From positions 1,126-65,125 of the forward strand of contig NZ_LMDJ01000032.1 of assembly GCF_001425045.1 (NCBI RefSeq): a stretch of DNA of 64,000 nucleotides, in the 5' to 3' direction. Below are positions 32,702 through 40,885 of the stretch, in pieces. Both the position numbers and the translations under genes were made by a program. Source of the DNA: Massilia sp. Root351. Lineage in GTDB: Bacteria; Pseudomonadota; Gammaproteobacteria; Burkholderiales; Burkholderiaceae_D. The number at the start of each line of letters is the position of its first letter. The stretch's first letter is position 1. The notes beneath the pieces were generated by a model, which did not search any database, was not told the origin of the DNA, and saw only the letters and a list, made by a program, of their open reading frames with translations.

Positions 32702-34327
32702 TTACGTCGCCTTCGGCTCCGGCGTGCCGTAGCACGGATTAGGATCCGGCTCCACGCGGTAGTTGTCCACCATCTTGTAGCGCATCGCATACAGCGCGAA
32801 GGCGAGCGCGGTGAGCATGGCGAAGCCGGCGAAGAAGAACATCTGGAACGCGATCACGCTCAGGCCGCTGTTGGCGATATGGCCCAATACGGCTTCGTTC
32901 TTCACGCTGGAGTTCACGATCAGCACCCACAGGTTGCCGACAGTGACGGCCAGGGTCCAGAAGCTCATGATGGAACCCTTCATCGATGGCGGCGCCTGGC
33001 TGTAGGCGAATTCCAGGCCGGTGGCCGACACCAGCACTTCGCCCAGCGTCAGCAGCGCATACGGCAGCAGTTGCCACAGGATGGACATCGGCGTGCCGCC
33101 GTCCATCATCACCTGCACCCAGCCGATCACGATCCAGGACAGCGAGGAGATGGCGATGCCGGCGCCCATGCGGCGCAGCGCGGTCGGTTCGATGCCCATC
33201 TTGCGTATCATCGGGTAGACCACCAAATTGTTCAGCGGGATCAGCAGCATCACCAGCAGCGGATTCAGCGCCTGCATCTGCGCCGGCAGTACCTTGAACT
33301 CCCAGCCGAAGATCGACAGCAGGGGGCTGGTCATGGAGTTGGCCTGCACGATCCAGGTGGAGGCCTTCTGGTCGAACAGGGACCAGAACGGCGTCACCAG
33401 CGCGAACACCACCAGGATGCGCAGCACGGCGCGCACGCCTTCCACCGCTTCGTCCGGGTGCTGGCCGCGCGCGCGTTCCAGCTGCATGGCGGTGCCGACG
33501 CCGCCGAACGCCAGCAGCAGCACCAGCGCGAAGCAGGCCGAGATGACAAAGCCCCACCAGGGCGACATGCACAGCGACACCACCGCGCCAAGGGCGCCGA
33601 TGACGGCGATGGCCAGGCCGGGACGCGATTGGCCGGGCAGCTTGGTCAGCAGCGCGGTGCGGGCCACGCGGGTGAACGAGTCCGGGCTGGGAGCGGCGGG
33701 CGGCACGTGCACGTAGCGCTTGCGGCCGAGGTAGAAGATGACGGTGGCGATCAGCATCAGGATGCCGGGGATGCCGAAGGCGATCGCCGGGCCCAGGTTC
33801 TTCAGGAACAGCGGCATCAGCAGCGAGGCGAAGAAGGAGCCGAAGTTGATCATCCAGTAGAAGGCGTCGTATACGGTCTTGGCGCGGTTCTTGTTGGTCT
33901 GGTCGAACTGGTCACCCACGAAGGCCGACACCAGCGGCTTGATGCCGCCCGCGCCGAAGGCGATCAGGAACAGGCCGAAATAGAAGCCCTGCAGATTGTC
34001 TTCAAATATGGCAAGGCAGGCGTGGCCGCAGACGTAGATGAGGCTCATCCAGAGGATGGTGTTGTACTTGCCGAAGTAGCGGTCGGAGATCCAGCCGCCC
34101 AGCAGGGGGAAGAAGTACACGCCGATCACGAAGGTGTGGAATACGTGCTTGGCCTCGCTCACGCGGTCTGCCATGGGCACGAACAGCAGCAGGGTGCTGA
34201 TCAGGAATGGCGTGAGGATGTTGCGCATGCCGTAAAAGCTGAAGCGCTCGCATCCCTCGTTGGCGATGATGAACGGTATCTGCCGAGGCATCGGGCCGTT
34301 GCCCGTTTGTAGATCAGCTTGCGCCAT
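32702..34327 (-). CDS. POT-family proton-dependent oligopeptide transporter
   Basis: A 541-residue inner-membrane transporter with 12-14 helices. Family marks are EGCERFSFYGMRNIL in helix 1, GGWISDRYFGKYNTI and the PTR2 signature GAGGIKPLVSAFVGDQF, and FWSLFDQKASTW in the second half. Such proteins import di- and tripeptides with protons. CAGGGAG supports the ATG. The gene is divergent from the GH13 glucosidase, and operator H lies between them, so co-regulation with starch use is possible but unproven. Confidence 0.9.
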   Translation of the reverse strand: MAQADLQTGNGPMPRQIPFIIANEGCERFSFYGMRNILTPFLISTLLLFVPMADRVSEAKHVFHTFVIGVYFFPLLGGWISDRYFGKYNTILWMSLIYVCGHACLAIFEDNLQGFYFGLFLIAFGAGGIKPLVSAFVGDQFDQTNKNRAKTVYDAFYWMINFGSFFASLLMPLFLKNLGPAIAFGIPGILMLIATVIFYLGRKRYVHVPPAAPSPDSFTRVARTALLTKLPGQSRPGLAIAVIGALGAVVSLCMSPWWGFVISACFALVLLLAFGGVGTAMQLERARGQHPDEAVEGVRAVLRILVVFALVTPFWSLFDQKASTWIVQANSMTSPLLSIFGWEFKVLPAQMQALNPLLVMLLIPLNNLVVYPMIRKMGIEPTALRRMGAGIAISSLSWIVIGWVQVMMDGGTPMSILWQLLPYALLTLGEVLVSATGLEFAYSQAPPSMKGSIMSFWTLAVTVGNLWVLIVNSSVKNEAVLGHIANSGLSVIAFQMFFFAGFAMLTALAFALYAMRYKMVDNYRVEPDPNPCYGTPEPKAT

Positions 34328-34430
34328 TTTGTCTCCCTGGATTTAACTGATCGGGATGCTATGCCGAACCCACTACCCTTGGCAACTGGTATATGCAAGT
34401 TGCTATACGATAAATATGTGCTTATCGATT

Positions 34431-34443
34431 GTAGTTTGACTAC
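34431..34443. promoter_or_regulatory. Operator H (exact) between the POT and GH13 genes
   Basis: GTAGTTTGACTAC is an exact GTAG-N5-CTAC site within TGTAGTTTGACTACG. It lies 111 bases upstream of operator I, measured centre to centre, in the divergent intergenic region. Confidence 0.65.
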
Positions 34444-34519
34444 GTATCGAATTTTCGTGATTTCATTTATGTGATTGATTTTAAAGGAAATTGATGCGAC
34501 TGGCTGCCATGCATTCCAA

Positions 34520-34554
34520 TTGAAAAAAACAAAAACATCATGTATATTCTCTAC
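34520..34554 (+). promoter_or_regulatory. Predicted promoter of the GH13 glucosidase with operator I over the -10 box
   Basis: TTGAAA (34520-34525) and TATATT (34543-34548) are 17 bases apart, a good sigma-70 promoter. The degenerate operator GTATATTCTCTAC (34542-34554) covers the -10 box and the start site. The leader to the ATG at 34578 is about 23 bases. Confidence 0.65.
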
Positions 34555-34577
34555 AAATCTAACACTTGGATACCGAC

Positions 34578-36200
34578 ATGAGCAAACAATTGTCCCCGAA
34601 CTGGTGGCGCGAAGCGATCATCTACCAGGTTTATCCGCGCAGCTTCAACGACAGCAACGGCGATGGCGTGGGCGACCTGCCCGGCATTACCGCCAAGCTG
34701 GACTACATCGCGCAGCTGGGCGTGGACATTGTCTGGATCTCGCCATTCTTCAAGTCGCCAATGAAGGACTTCGGCTACGACATTTCCGACTACTGCGACG
34801 TCGACCCGCTGTTCGGCACCCTGGCCGACTTCGACGCCCTGATCGCCAAGGCCCACAGCCTGGGCCTGAAGATCATGATCGACCAGGTGATGTCGCACAC
34901 GGCCGAAGACCATCCGTGGTTCGCCGAAAGCCGCAAGAGCCGAGACAACCCGAAGGCCGACTGGTATGTCTGGTCCGACCCGGCCCCGGACGGCTGCCCG
35001 CCGAACAACTGGATGTCCGTGTTCGGCGGCTCGTCCTGGCAGTGGGACTCGCGCCGCAAGCAATACTATATGCACAATTTCCTGGTCAGCCAGCCGGACC
35101 TGAACTTCCACAACCCGGAAGTGCAGCAGGCGCACCTGGACGCGCTGCGGTTCTGGCTGGAGCGCGGCGTGGACGGCGTGCGCATGGACGCCTGCAATTT
35201 CCACTTCCACGACCGCCAGCTGCGCAGCAACCCGCCGGCGCTGGTGCGCGACACCTCCACCGTCACGGACGTGAACCCGTACGGCATGCAGGCCCACATC
35301 CACGACAAGACCCAGCCCGAGAACGTGGCCTTCCTGCAGAAGCTGCGCAAGCTGCTGGACGAATACGGCGCGGTCGCCATCGGCGAAGTGGGCGCCGACG
35401 ATTCGCTGGCCGTGATGGCCGAATACACCGAGGGCGGCGACAAGCTGCACATGGCCTACAGTTTCAACTTGCTCACGCCGGTGTGCTCGGCCAGGCATAT
35501 CCGCTCGCAGGTGGAGCAGTTCGGCGCGCGCGTGAAGGACGGCTGGGCCTCCTGGTCGGTGGGCAACCACGACTCCATCCGCGTGATGACGCGCTGGGGC
35601 GGCGACAACCCGTCGCCGGAAATGGCCAAGCTGGTGCTGGCCATGCAGCTGTCGCTGAAAGGCACGCCGTGCCTGTACCAGGGCGACGAGCTGGCCTTCA
35701 CCGAAGCCGACGTGCCCTACGAGCTGCTGCAGGACCCTTACGGCATCACCTTCTGGCCGGAGTTCAAGGGCCGCGACGGCTGCCGCACTCCGATCGCGTG
35801 GAGCCAGGAAGCGCAAGGCGGCTTCACCAGCGGCAAGCCGTGGCTGCCGGTGGACGAGAAGCACATCGCCCGCGCCGCCTCGGTGCAGGAAGCCGACGCC
35901 GCCTCGCCGCTGGCGTTCGCGCGCAAGATCATCGCCTGGCGCCGCAGCATGCCGCAACTGACGCGCGGCGACGTGGTGTTCTTCGACACGCCGGAGCCGG
36001 TGCTGGCGCTGCGCCGCGACCTGGCGGGCGAGCGCAGCGTGCTGGCCGTGTTCAACCTGGGCAAGGAGCCGGCGACGCTCACCTTGCCGCAGGCGGCCGG
36101 CGCGGAAACGATTGCCGCTCCCGGCCTGCCGGGCGAGGCTGGCGCGGACGGCAGCGTGAAGCTGCCGGCCTACGGAGCCTGGTTCGGCTACGCGGCATAG
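34578..36200 (+). CDS. Cytosolic alpha-glucosidase / oligo-glucosidase (GH13, subfamily 23-like)
   Basis: A 540-residue enzyme without a signal peptide, starting SKQLSPNWWREAIIYQVYPRSF. Active-site residues are D204 (GVDGVRMDACNFHFHD), E270 (AIGEVGAD) and D332 (VGNHD). The NFHFHD sequence after the nucleophile is typical of subfamily 23 alpha-glucosidases (Halomonas HaG, Xanthomonas XgtA). I use the ATG at 34578; a TTG at 34566 is possible but less likely. It would release glucose from imported maltose, which the next gene's glucokinase domain can phosphorylate. Operators H and I lie upstream and a terminator follows. Confidence 0.9.
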   Translation: MSKQLSPNWWREAIIYQVYPRSFNDSNGDGVGDLPGITAKLDYIAQLGVDIVWISPFFKSPMKDFGYDISDYCDVDPLFGTLADFDALIAKAHSLGLKIMIDQVMSHTAEDHPWFAESRKSRDNPKADWYVWSDPAPDGCPPNNWMSVFGGSSWQWDSRRKQYYMHNFLVSQPDLNFHNPEVQQAHLDALRFWLERGVDGVRMDACNFHFHDRQLRSNPPALVRDTSTVTDVNPYGMQAHIHDKTQPENVAFLQKLRKLLDEYGAVAIGEVGADDSLAVMAEYTEGGDKLHMAYSFNLLTPVCSARHIRSQVEQFGARVKDGWASWSVGNHDSIRVMTRWGGDNPSPEMAKLVLAMQLSLKGTPCLYQGDELAFTEADVPYELLQDPYGITFWPEFKGRDGCRTPIAWSQEAQGGFTSGKPWLPVDEKHIARAASVQEADAASPLAFARKIIAWRRSMPQLTRGDVVFFDTPEPVLALRRDLAGERSVLAVFNLGKEPATLTLPQAAGAETIAAPGLPGEAGADGSVKLPAYGAWFGYAA

Positions 36201-36208
36201 CAAATGTA

Positions 36209-36235
36209 ACGCCCGCGATGCGGGCGTTTGCTTTT
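36209..36235 (+). terminator. Rho-independent terminator after the GH13 glucosidase
   Basis: ACGCCCGC (36209-36216) pairs with GCGGGCGT (36220-36227) around a 3-nt loop, followed by TTTGCTTTT. It separates the glucosidase from the glucokinase-RpiR gene. Confidence 0.85.
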
Positions 36236-36304
36236 ATACATCGCGTATTTCGGGTATCCTTGCCGCCTTCTGGGGCGTAACTTCCCAACAAGACAAAATC
36301 GACG

Positions 36305-38182
36305 ATGAGACAAGCTGAAGTTGACCAAAAATCCAGCCGCACCGCTTTCGCGGACGGTCCGCGCCTGCTGGCGGACATTGGCGCCACGCATGCGCGCTTC
36401 GCGCTGCAGACCGGCCCGTCCGAGTTCCGTGCCGTGCGCGTGCTCAAGTGCGACGACTTCACCGGCATCGTGCCGCTGCTGCGCACCTACCTGGCCGACC
36501 ATGCCGACATCACGCTGAACCACGCCGCGCTGGCGGTGGCCAATCCGGTCAGCGGCGACTACGTGCGCATGACCAACCGCGACTGGGAATTCTCCACCGA
36601 CGAAGTGCGGCGCGCCCTGGGCCTGCATACGCTGCTGGTGGTGAACGACTTCACTGCGCTGGCCATGTCGCTGCCGGGCCTGAAACCGGCGGACCTGATG
36701 CAGGTGGGCGGCGGCGCCCCGGCCAGCAATTCCGTGATCGGCGTGCTGGGTCCGGGCACTGGCTTGGGCGTGTCCGGCGTGATTCCGACGGTGGACGGTT
36801 TCGTCACCCTGGGGTCGGAAGGCGGCCACACCAACTTCGCGCCCGCCGACGAGCGCGAATACGCCATCCTGCAGTACGCGTGGCAAACCTGGCCGCACGT
36901 GTCGACTGAGCGCCTGATTTCCGGCCCCGGCATGGAGATCATCTACCGCGCCATCGCCAAGCGCAACGGCCGCAACGTGAAGGACCTGAACGCGCAGGAA
37001 ATCATGGCCGGCGCGCTGACCGACAAGGACCCGTTGTGCCTGGAAGTGCTGGAGTGCTTCTGCGCCATGCTGGGCGGCGCGAGCGCCAACCTGGCGGTGA
37101 CGCTGGGCGCCTTCGGCGGCATCTTCATCGGCGGCGGTATCGTGCCGCGCATGGGCGACTGGTTCGCCTCCTCGCCGTTCCGCGCGCGCTTCGAGGCCAA
37201 GGGCCGCTTCACTACCTATCTGTCCGAGATCCCGACCTACGTCATCACCACACCGAACCCGGCGTTCTACGGCGTGGCGACGATTTTGTCCGAACACCTG
37301 CGCGGCCGCAGCGGCGCCAACACGCTGATGGAGCGCGTGCAGCACCTGCAGCACGAGCTGACGCCCGCCGAGCAGCGCGTGGCGGCGCTGGTGCTGGAGC
37401 AGCCGCGCCTGGTGCTCAACGAACCCATCGCCGACATCGCGCGCCTGGCAGAGGTGAGCCAGCCGACCGTGATCCGCTTCTGCCGCTCGCTGGGCTTCTC
37501 CGGCCTGGCCGACTTCAAGCTGAAGTTCGCCAGCAGCCTGACCGGCGCCATTCCGGTGCGCCACAGCCAGGTGCGCGTTTCCGACAGCACGCACGACCTG
37601 AGCGCCAAGGTGATCGACAACACCGTGTCGGCCATCCTGAAGTTCCGCGACCAGCTGGACGTACGCTCGCTGGACAAGGCGATTGCGCTGGTGGCCAAGG
37701 CCAAGCGCATCGAATTCTTCGCCATGGGCAATTCGCGCGTGGTGGCGCTGGACGGCCAGCACAAGTTCTTCCGCTTCCGCATTCCGACGGCGGCCTACGG
37801 CGACTCGCACTTGTTCGTGCTGGCGGCAGGGCTGCTGAAGGCGGGCGACGTGGTGATCGCCATATCCAATTCCGGCAAGCTGCCGGAACTGCTGGACGCG
37901 GTGGACGCGGCGCGCGCCGCCGGTGCCGACGTGATCGCCATCACCAGCAGCCAGTCGCCGCTGGCCAAGCGCGCATCGGTGTGCCTGGCGGTGGACCATT
38001 CGGAAGACAGCACTACCTTCCTGTCGATGATCTCGCGCATCCTGCAGCTGCTGCTGATCGACATCCTGTCGGTGGGCATTTCGGTGGACGCGCAGAACGC
38101 CGAGCTGGTGCTGGAGCGCAAGGCGGGCGAGGGCGTCGAAGCCGACAGCCGCCGCCTGCTGATCTCGCACCTGGACAGCTGA
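36305..38182 (+). CDS. Bifunctional glucokinase / RpiR-family (HexR-like) regulator
   Basis: A 625-residue fusion. Residues about 18-335 are an E. coli Glk-type glucokinase (LLADIGATHARFAL, VVNDFTALA, GPGTGLGVSGV, GSEGGHTNFAP). Residues about 343-415 are an RpiR helix-turn-helix (IADIARLAEVSQPTVIRFCRSLGFSG) and about 440-610 a SIS sugar-phosphate-binding domain (FFAMGNSRVVA, VIAISNSGKLPELLDA). The C-terminal half resembles HexR, which senses KDPG in many Proteobacteria. Glucokinase-RpiR fusions are known in Burkholderiales. The gene directly follows the glucosidase and is the only RpiR-type regulator in the window; it may read the GTAG-N5-CTAC sites, but that is inference. No such site lies in its own upstream gap. 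Confidence 0.92.
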   Translation: MRQAEVDQKSSRTAFADGPRLLADIGATHARFALQTGPSEFRAVRVLKCDDFTGIVPLLRTYLADHADITLNHAALAVANPVSGDYVRMTNRDWEFSTDEVRRALGLHTLLVVNDFTALAMSLPGLKPADLMQVGGGAPASNSVIGVLGPGTGLGVSGVIPTVDGFVTLGSEGGHTNFAPADEREYAILQYAWQTWPHVSTERLISGPGMEIIYRAIAKRNGRNVKDLNAQEIMAGALTDKDPLCLEVLECFCAMLGGASANLAVTLGAFGGIFIGGGIVPRMGDWFASSPFRARFEAKGRFTTYLSEIPTYVITTPNPAFYGVATILSEHLRGRSGANTLMERVQHLQHELTPAEQRVAALVLEQPRLVLNEPIADIARLAEVSQPTVIRFCRSLGFSGLADFKLKFASSLTGAIPVRHSQVRVSDSTHDLSAKVIDNTVSAILKFRDQLDVRSLDKAIALVAKAKRIEFFAMGNSRVVALDGQHKFFRFRIPTAAYGDSHLFVLAAGLLKAGDVVIAISNSGKLPELLDAVDAARAAGADVIAITSSQSPLAKRASVCLAVDHSEDSTTFLSMISRILQLLLIDILSVGISVDAQNAELVLERKAGEGVEADSRRLLISHLDS

Positions 38183-38198
38183 GCAACGCTGCGCCGTC

Positions 38199-38214
38199 GG
38201 GCGGCTTGCCGCCC
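38199..38214. terminator. Hairpin between convergent genes
   Basis: GGGCGGC (38199-38205) pairs with GCCGCCC (38208-38214). It lies between the stops of the glucokinase fusion and the unknown gene on the other strand. There is no clean T-run. Confidence 0.45.
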
Positions 38215-38883
38215 TTATTCGCTGGCCTGGCGCACCACCAGGTCCAGCAGCGCCTGGGCGCTCTGGATGGCTGACGAGGCGCGCGCGTCCTTGGCCAGGG
38301 TTTCGAACGTGCCTTGCGTGAAGTACAAGCCGTCCGAGGCCAGGAAGCCGATGCGCAGATGGCCGGGGCCAGGCGGCGGCGTGCGGCCGCGCGCGGCCAG
38401 CGTGGCCTGGCGCAGCGCCGGCTTGGCCGTTTCCACCAGTGCCTTGGCGCTGGCCGCCACTGCGTCCGGCGCGCCTTCAAACACGGCAAACTTGCCGGTC
38501 TGGTTGATGTAGCGCACGGTGCCGTCCGCATACGCGGCCAGCACGTCCAGGCCTTCCTCCAGCGGCACTTCCACGATCACACCCAGCAATTCGTGCGCAG
38601 GCACGGGATGGCCGTTCTCGCGCAGCCAGTTGCAGGCCAGGATGCGCACGCGGCTTTCCTCGTCGTGGTCTTCGGCGATGGTGCGCACCACGGAGGCGTC
38701 GGCCTGTTCGCCGAACAGCGCGGTTTCCGTGCCCTGCGGCTTGTAGAGCGAGGTTTCGTCGCAAAACAGCAGGTTGTAGATCAGGTTGAGCTCATCCTGC
38801 TTGTAGGGAGCGCTGAGAGCAGCGGGGCCGGCAGGCGCCGCTGAGGATTTTTTTCCAAAGAGGGCAAGTATTTTTTTGAACAT
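38215..38883 (-). CDS. Conserved-looking protein of unknown function, 222 residues
   Basis: I do not recognise the family. The ATG at 38883 (MFKKILALFGKKSS) is preferred to the longer frame. A basic and amphipathic N-terminus (1-12) and an Ala/Pro linker precede a soluble alpha/beta region (from about 28) with motifs NLIYNLLFCDE, VRILACNWLRENGHPVPAHELLGVIVEVPLEEGLDVLAAYADGT broken here into blocks of known composition but no catalytic signature. Codon use is like that of the neighbours. It is divergent from the PadR gene and convergent with the glucokinase fusion. Confidence 0.65.
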   Translation of the reverse strand: MFKKILALFGKKSSAAPAGPAALSAPYKQDELNLIYNLLFCDETSLYKPQGTETALFGEQADASVVRTIAEDHDEESRVRILACNWLRENGHPVPAHELLGVIVEVPLEEGLDVLAAYADGTVRYINQTGKFAVFEGAPDAVAASAKALVETAKPALRQATLAARGRTPPPGPGHLRIGFLASDGLYFTQGTFETLAKDARASSAIQSAQALLDLVVRQASE

Positions 38884-38974
38884 GGGACGGGACAACGGGA
38901 CAGAGCTTGCATGATACGGCAATGCGGGAAATCAGGTGGCACAAAAATAAACTTGAATTTCTTAAAAAACAGGT

Positions 38975-39003
38975 TAAGATATATCTTACTTCGATATATC
39001 TTA
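38975..39003. promoter_or_regulatory. Tandem palindromic operator before the PadR gene
   Basis: TAAGATATATCTTA (38975-38988) is a perfect 14-bp palindrome, and GATATATCTTA recurs at 38978-38988 and 38993-39003 with a 15-bp period. PadR regulators usually repress their own promoters through such AT-rich dyads; the site ends 12 bases before the PadR start codon and also faces the divergent unknown gene. Confidence 0.7.
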
Positions 39004-39014
39004 TGGAGAATTTC

Positions 39015-39542
39015 ATGTTCCACTTTTTCAAGGGTCCGCACCGTTTCCATCCTCATATGCACGGCCACGGCCACCATCGCGGCGGCGGCGGGCGCGGTCC
39101 CAAAATGTTCGATTCGGGCGCCATGCGCTACGTGGTGCTGCAGCTGATCGCGGAGAAGCCGCGCCACGGCTACGAAATCATCAAGGAGCTGGAGCAGCGC
39201 ACCGGCGGCAGCTACTCGCCCAGCCCCGGCGCGATCTATCCGCTGATGGCCATGCTGTACGACATGGGCCACGTGTCGATCAGCCATGACGGCGCCAAGA
39301 AGCTGCACACCGTCACGCCCGACGGCCAGGCTTTCCTGGACGAGAACCGCCAGATGGTGGACGCCATGATGGCGCGCCTGAGCGAGCCGGCCGAGGCGGG
39401 CGGCGACCTGCGCTCGCTGATGCACGAACTGAAGGAAGCGGTGATCCGGCGCGCGCGCGACGGCTCGGCGAACGAAACACGGTTGCAGCATATCCGCGCT
39501 ATCCTGCGCAAAGCTGCCGCCGACATCAACCAGCTCGATTGA
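39015..39542 (+). CDS. PadR-family regulator with His-rich N-terminus (YqjI-like)
   Basis: A 175-residue regulator. The first 21 residues contain eight histidines (positions 3, 9, 12, 14, 16, 18, 20, 21), followed by a glycine run. The winged-helix domain follows from about 31 (MRYVVLQLIAEKPRHGYEIIKELE, then SPSPGAIYPLMAMLYDMGHV), as in PadR proteins. A His-rich N-terminus is also a feature of E. coli YqjI, a nickel-responsive repressor, which suggests metal sensing here. I choose the ATG at 39015 because GGAG is seven bases upstream. It lies ten bases before an MFS gene in an operon. Confidence 0.88.
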   Translation: MFHFFKGPHRFHPHMHGHGHHRGGGGRGPKMFDSGAMRYVVLQLIAEKPRHGYEIIKELEQRTGGSYSPSPGAIYPLMAMLYDMGHVSISHDGAKKLHTVTPDGQAFLDENRQMVDAMMARLSEPAEAGGDLRSLMHELKEAVIRRARDGSANETRLQHIRAILRKAAADINQLD

Positions 39543-39552
39543 ACGGAAGCCT

Positions 39553-40827
39553 ATGACCAATGTCTCCCCTGTAGCACCCCTGCCGCCTGTATCGCCGGTG
39601 TCGGCCACGCGCGAGCGCCTGATCCTGTGGCTGCTGGCGCTGACCCAGTTCACCGTCATCATGGATTTCATGGTGATGATGCCGCTGGCGCCGCAGCTGA
39701 TGCAGGCGTTCGGCAAGACGCCCGCTGCCGTATCGGGCGCGGTGTCGGTGTATTCCTGGTGCGCCGGCTTGTCCGGCCTGCTGGCCATGACGTATATCGA
39801 CCGTTTCGACCGCAAGCGTCTGCTGCTGACCATGTTCTTGCTGTTTACCGTCTCCAACCTGGCGTGCGCGCTGGCGCCGAATTTCCATGTGCTGGTACTG
39901 TCGCGCGCCTTCGCCGGCCTGACCGGCGGCGTGCTGGGCGCCATCTGCATGGCCATCATCGGCGACCTGGTGCCGCCTGAGCGGCGCGGCGCGGCCACCG
40001 GCATCGTCATGACCTCGTTCAGCCTGGCCGCCATTGCCGGCGTGCCGGCGGGCGTGATGATGTCGGCCCATTTCGGCTGGCAGTCGGCGTTCTATCTGCT
40101 GGTGGGTTTCTCGGTGCTGATCTGGTGCGTGGCGCTGCGCGCGCTGCCGGCGATGTCGGCGCACCTGAAGGCGGCGCCGGTGCCGCTGGCGCGCATCCTG
40201 CCCGAGCTGGCGGGCATGTTCCGCGTGCCGGCGCATTTGAAGGCCTTTGCGCTGTCGGGCATGACGATGATGTCCGGCATGCTGGTGATTCCCTTCATTT
40301 CGCCGGTGCTGGTGGCCAATTACGGCGTGCAGCCGGCCGAGATCACCTGGATCTACCTGGCCGGCGGGCTGGCCACGCTGTTCAGCGCGCGCCGCATCGG
40401 CGCCTGGGCCGACCGCGCCGGCAAGCAGCGCGTGTTCCGCGCCGTGGCGGCGTTTTCCATCCTGCCGCTGATGCTGATCACCCACTTGCCGCATGTGCCG
40501 CTGATCGGCATGGTGTTGATGTTCCCGTTCTTCATGACGGCGCTGTCGGGCCGCACTGTGCCGCTGCAGGCGCTGATGACGACGGTGCCGGATCCGGCGC
40601 GGCGCGGCGCCTTCCTGAGCGCCAATTCGGCGGTGCAGCAGATGGGGACGGGACTGGGCGCGTTCGTCGGCGGGCTCTGGCTGAGCACCGACGCGGCCGG
40701 GCATATTTCAGGCTACGGTTACAACGGCTGGGCCGCCGCCGCGCTGACGGTGATGGCGATATGGTGGATCAGCCGGGTGCACAGCGCAGCAGTGGCGGCG
40801 CCCGCCGCAGCGCGCTCCGCCGCGTAG
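39553..40827 (+). CDS. MFS efflux-type transporter
   Basis: A 424-residue inner-membrane protein with twelve predicted helices. MFS marks: DFMVMMPLAPQLMQAF in helix 1, YIDRFDRKRLLLTMF after helix 2, and RAFAGLTGGVLGAICMAIIGDLVPPERRG (split across helices 4 and 5), the pattern of the drug/arabinose-efflux group (AraJ-like). Co-transcription with the His-rich PadR suggests efflux of a compound or metal complex sensed by that regulator. The substrate is unknown. Confidence 0.85.
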   Translation: MTNVSPVAPLPPVSPVSATRERLILWLLALTQFTVIMDFMVMMPLAPQLMQAFGKTPAAVSGAVSVYSWCAGLSGLLAMTYIDRFDRKRLLLTMFLLFTVSNLACALAPNFHVLVLSRAFAGLTGGVLGAICMAIIGDLVPPERRGAATGIVMTSFSLAAIAGVPAGVMMSAHFGWQSAFYLLVGFSVLIWCVALRALPAMSAHLKAAPVPLARILPELAGMFRVPAHLKAFALSGMTMMSGMLVIPFISPVLVANYGVQPAEITWIYLAGGLATLFSARRIGAWADRAGKQRVFRAVAAFSILPLMLITHLPHVPLIGMVLMFPFFMTALSGRTVPLQALMTTVPDPARRGAFLSANSAVQQMGTGLGAFVGGLWLSTDAAGHISGYGYNGWAAAALTVMAIWWISRVHSAAVAAPAAARSAA

Positions 40828-40844
40828 GACGGTCGGGCGGGGAG

Positions 40845-40879
40845 GGCGGGTTAGCAGGGCGCGCCCTGCGTAAGCCGCC
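40845..40879. repeat. Dispersed GGCGGGTT hairpin, copy 4
   Basis: GGCGGGTTA-GCAGGGC (40845-40860) pairs with GCCCTGC-G-TAAGCCGCC (40863-40879), with one mismatch and one bulge. It lies between the convergent MFS gene and the unknown gene at 40886. Confidence 0.6.
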
Positions 40880-40885
40880 ACGGCA

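Noticed and set aside
2992..34554. LacI-family (MalR) operators as the explanation for the GTAG-N5-CTAC sites
   Set aside because: Not excluded, but LacI-type operators are usually even-length palindromes with a central CG, which none of these sites has; no LacI gene is in the window.
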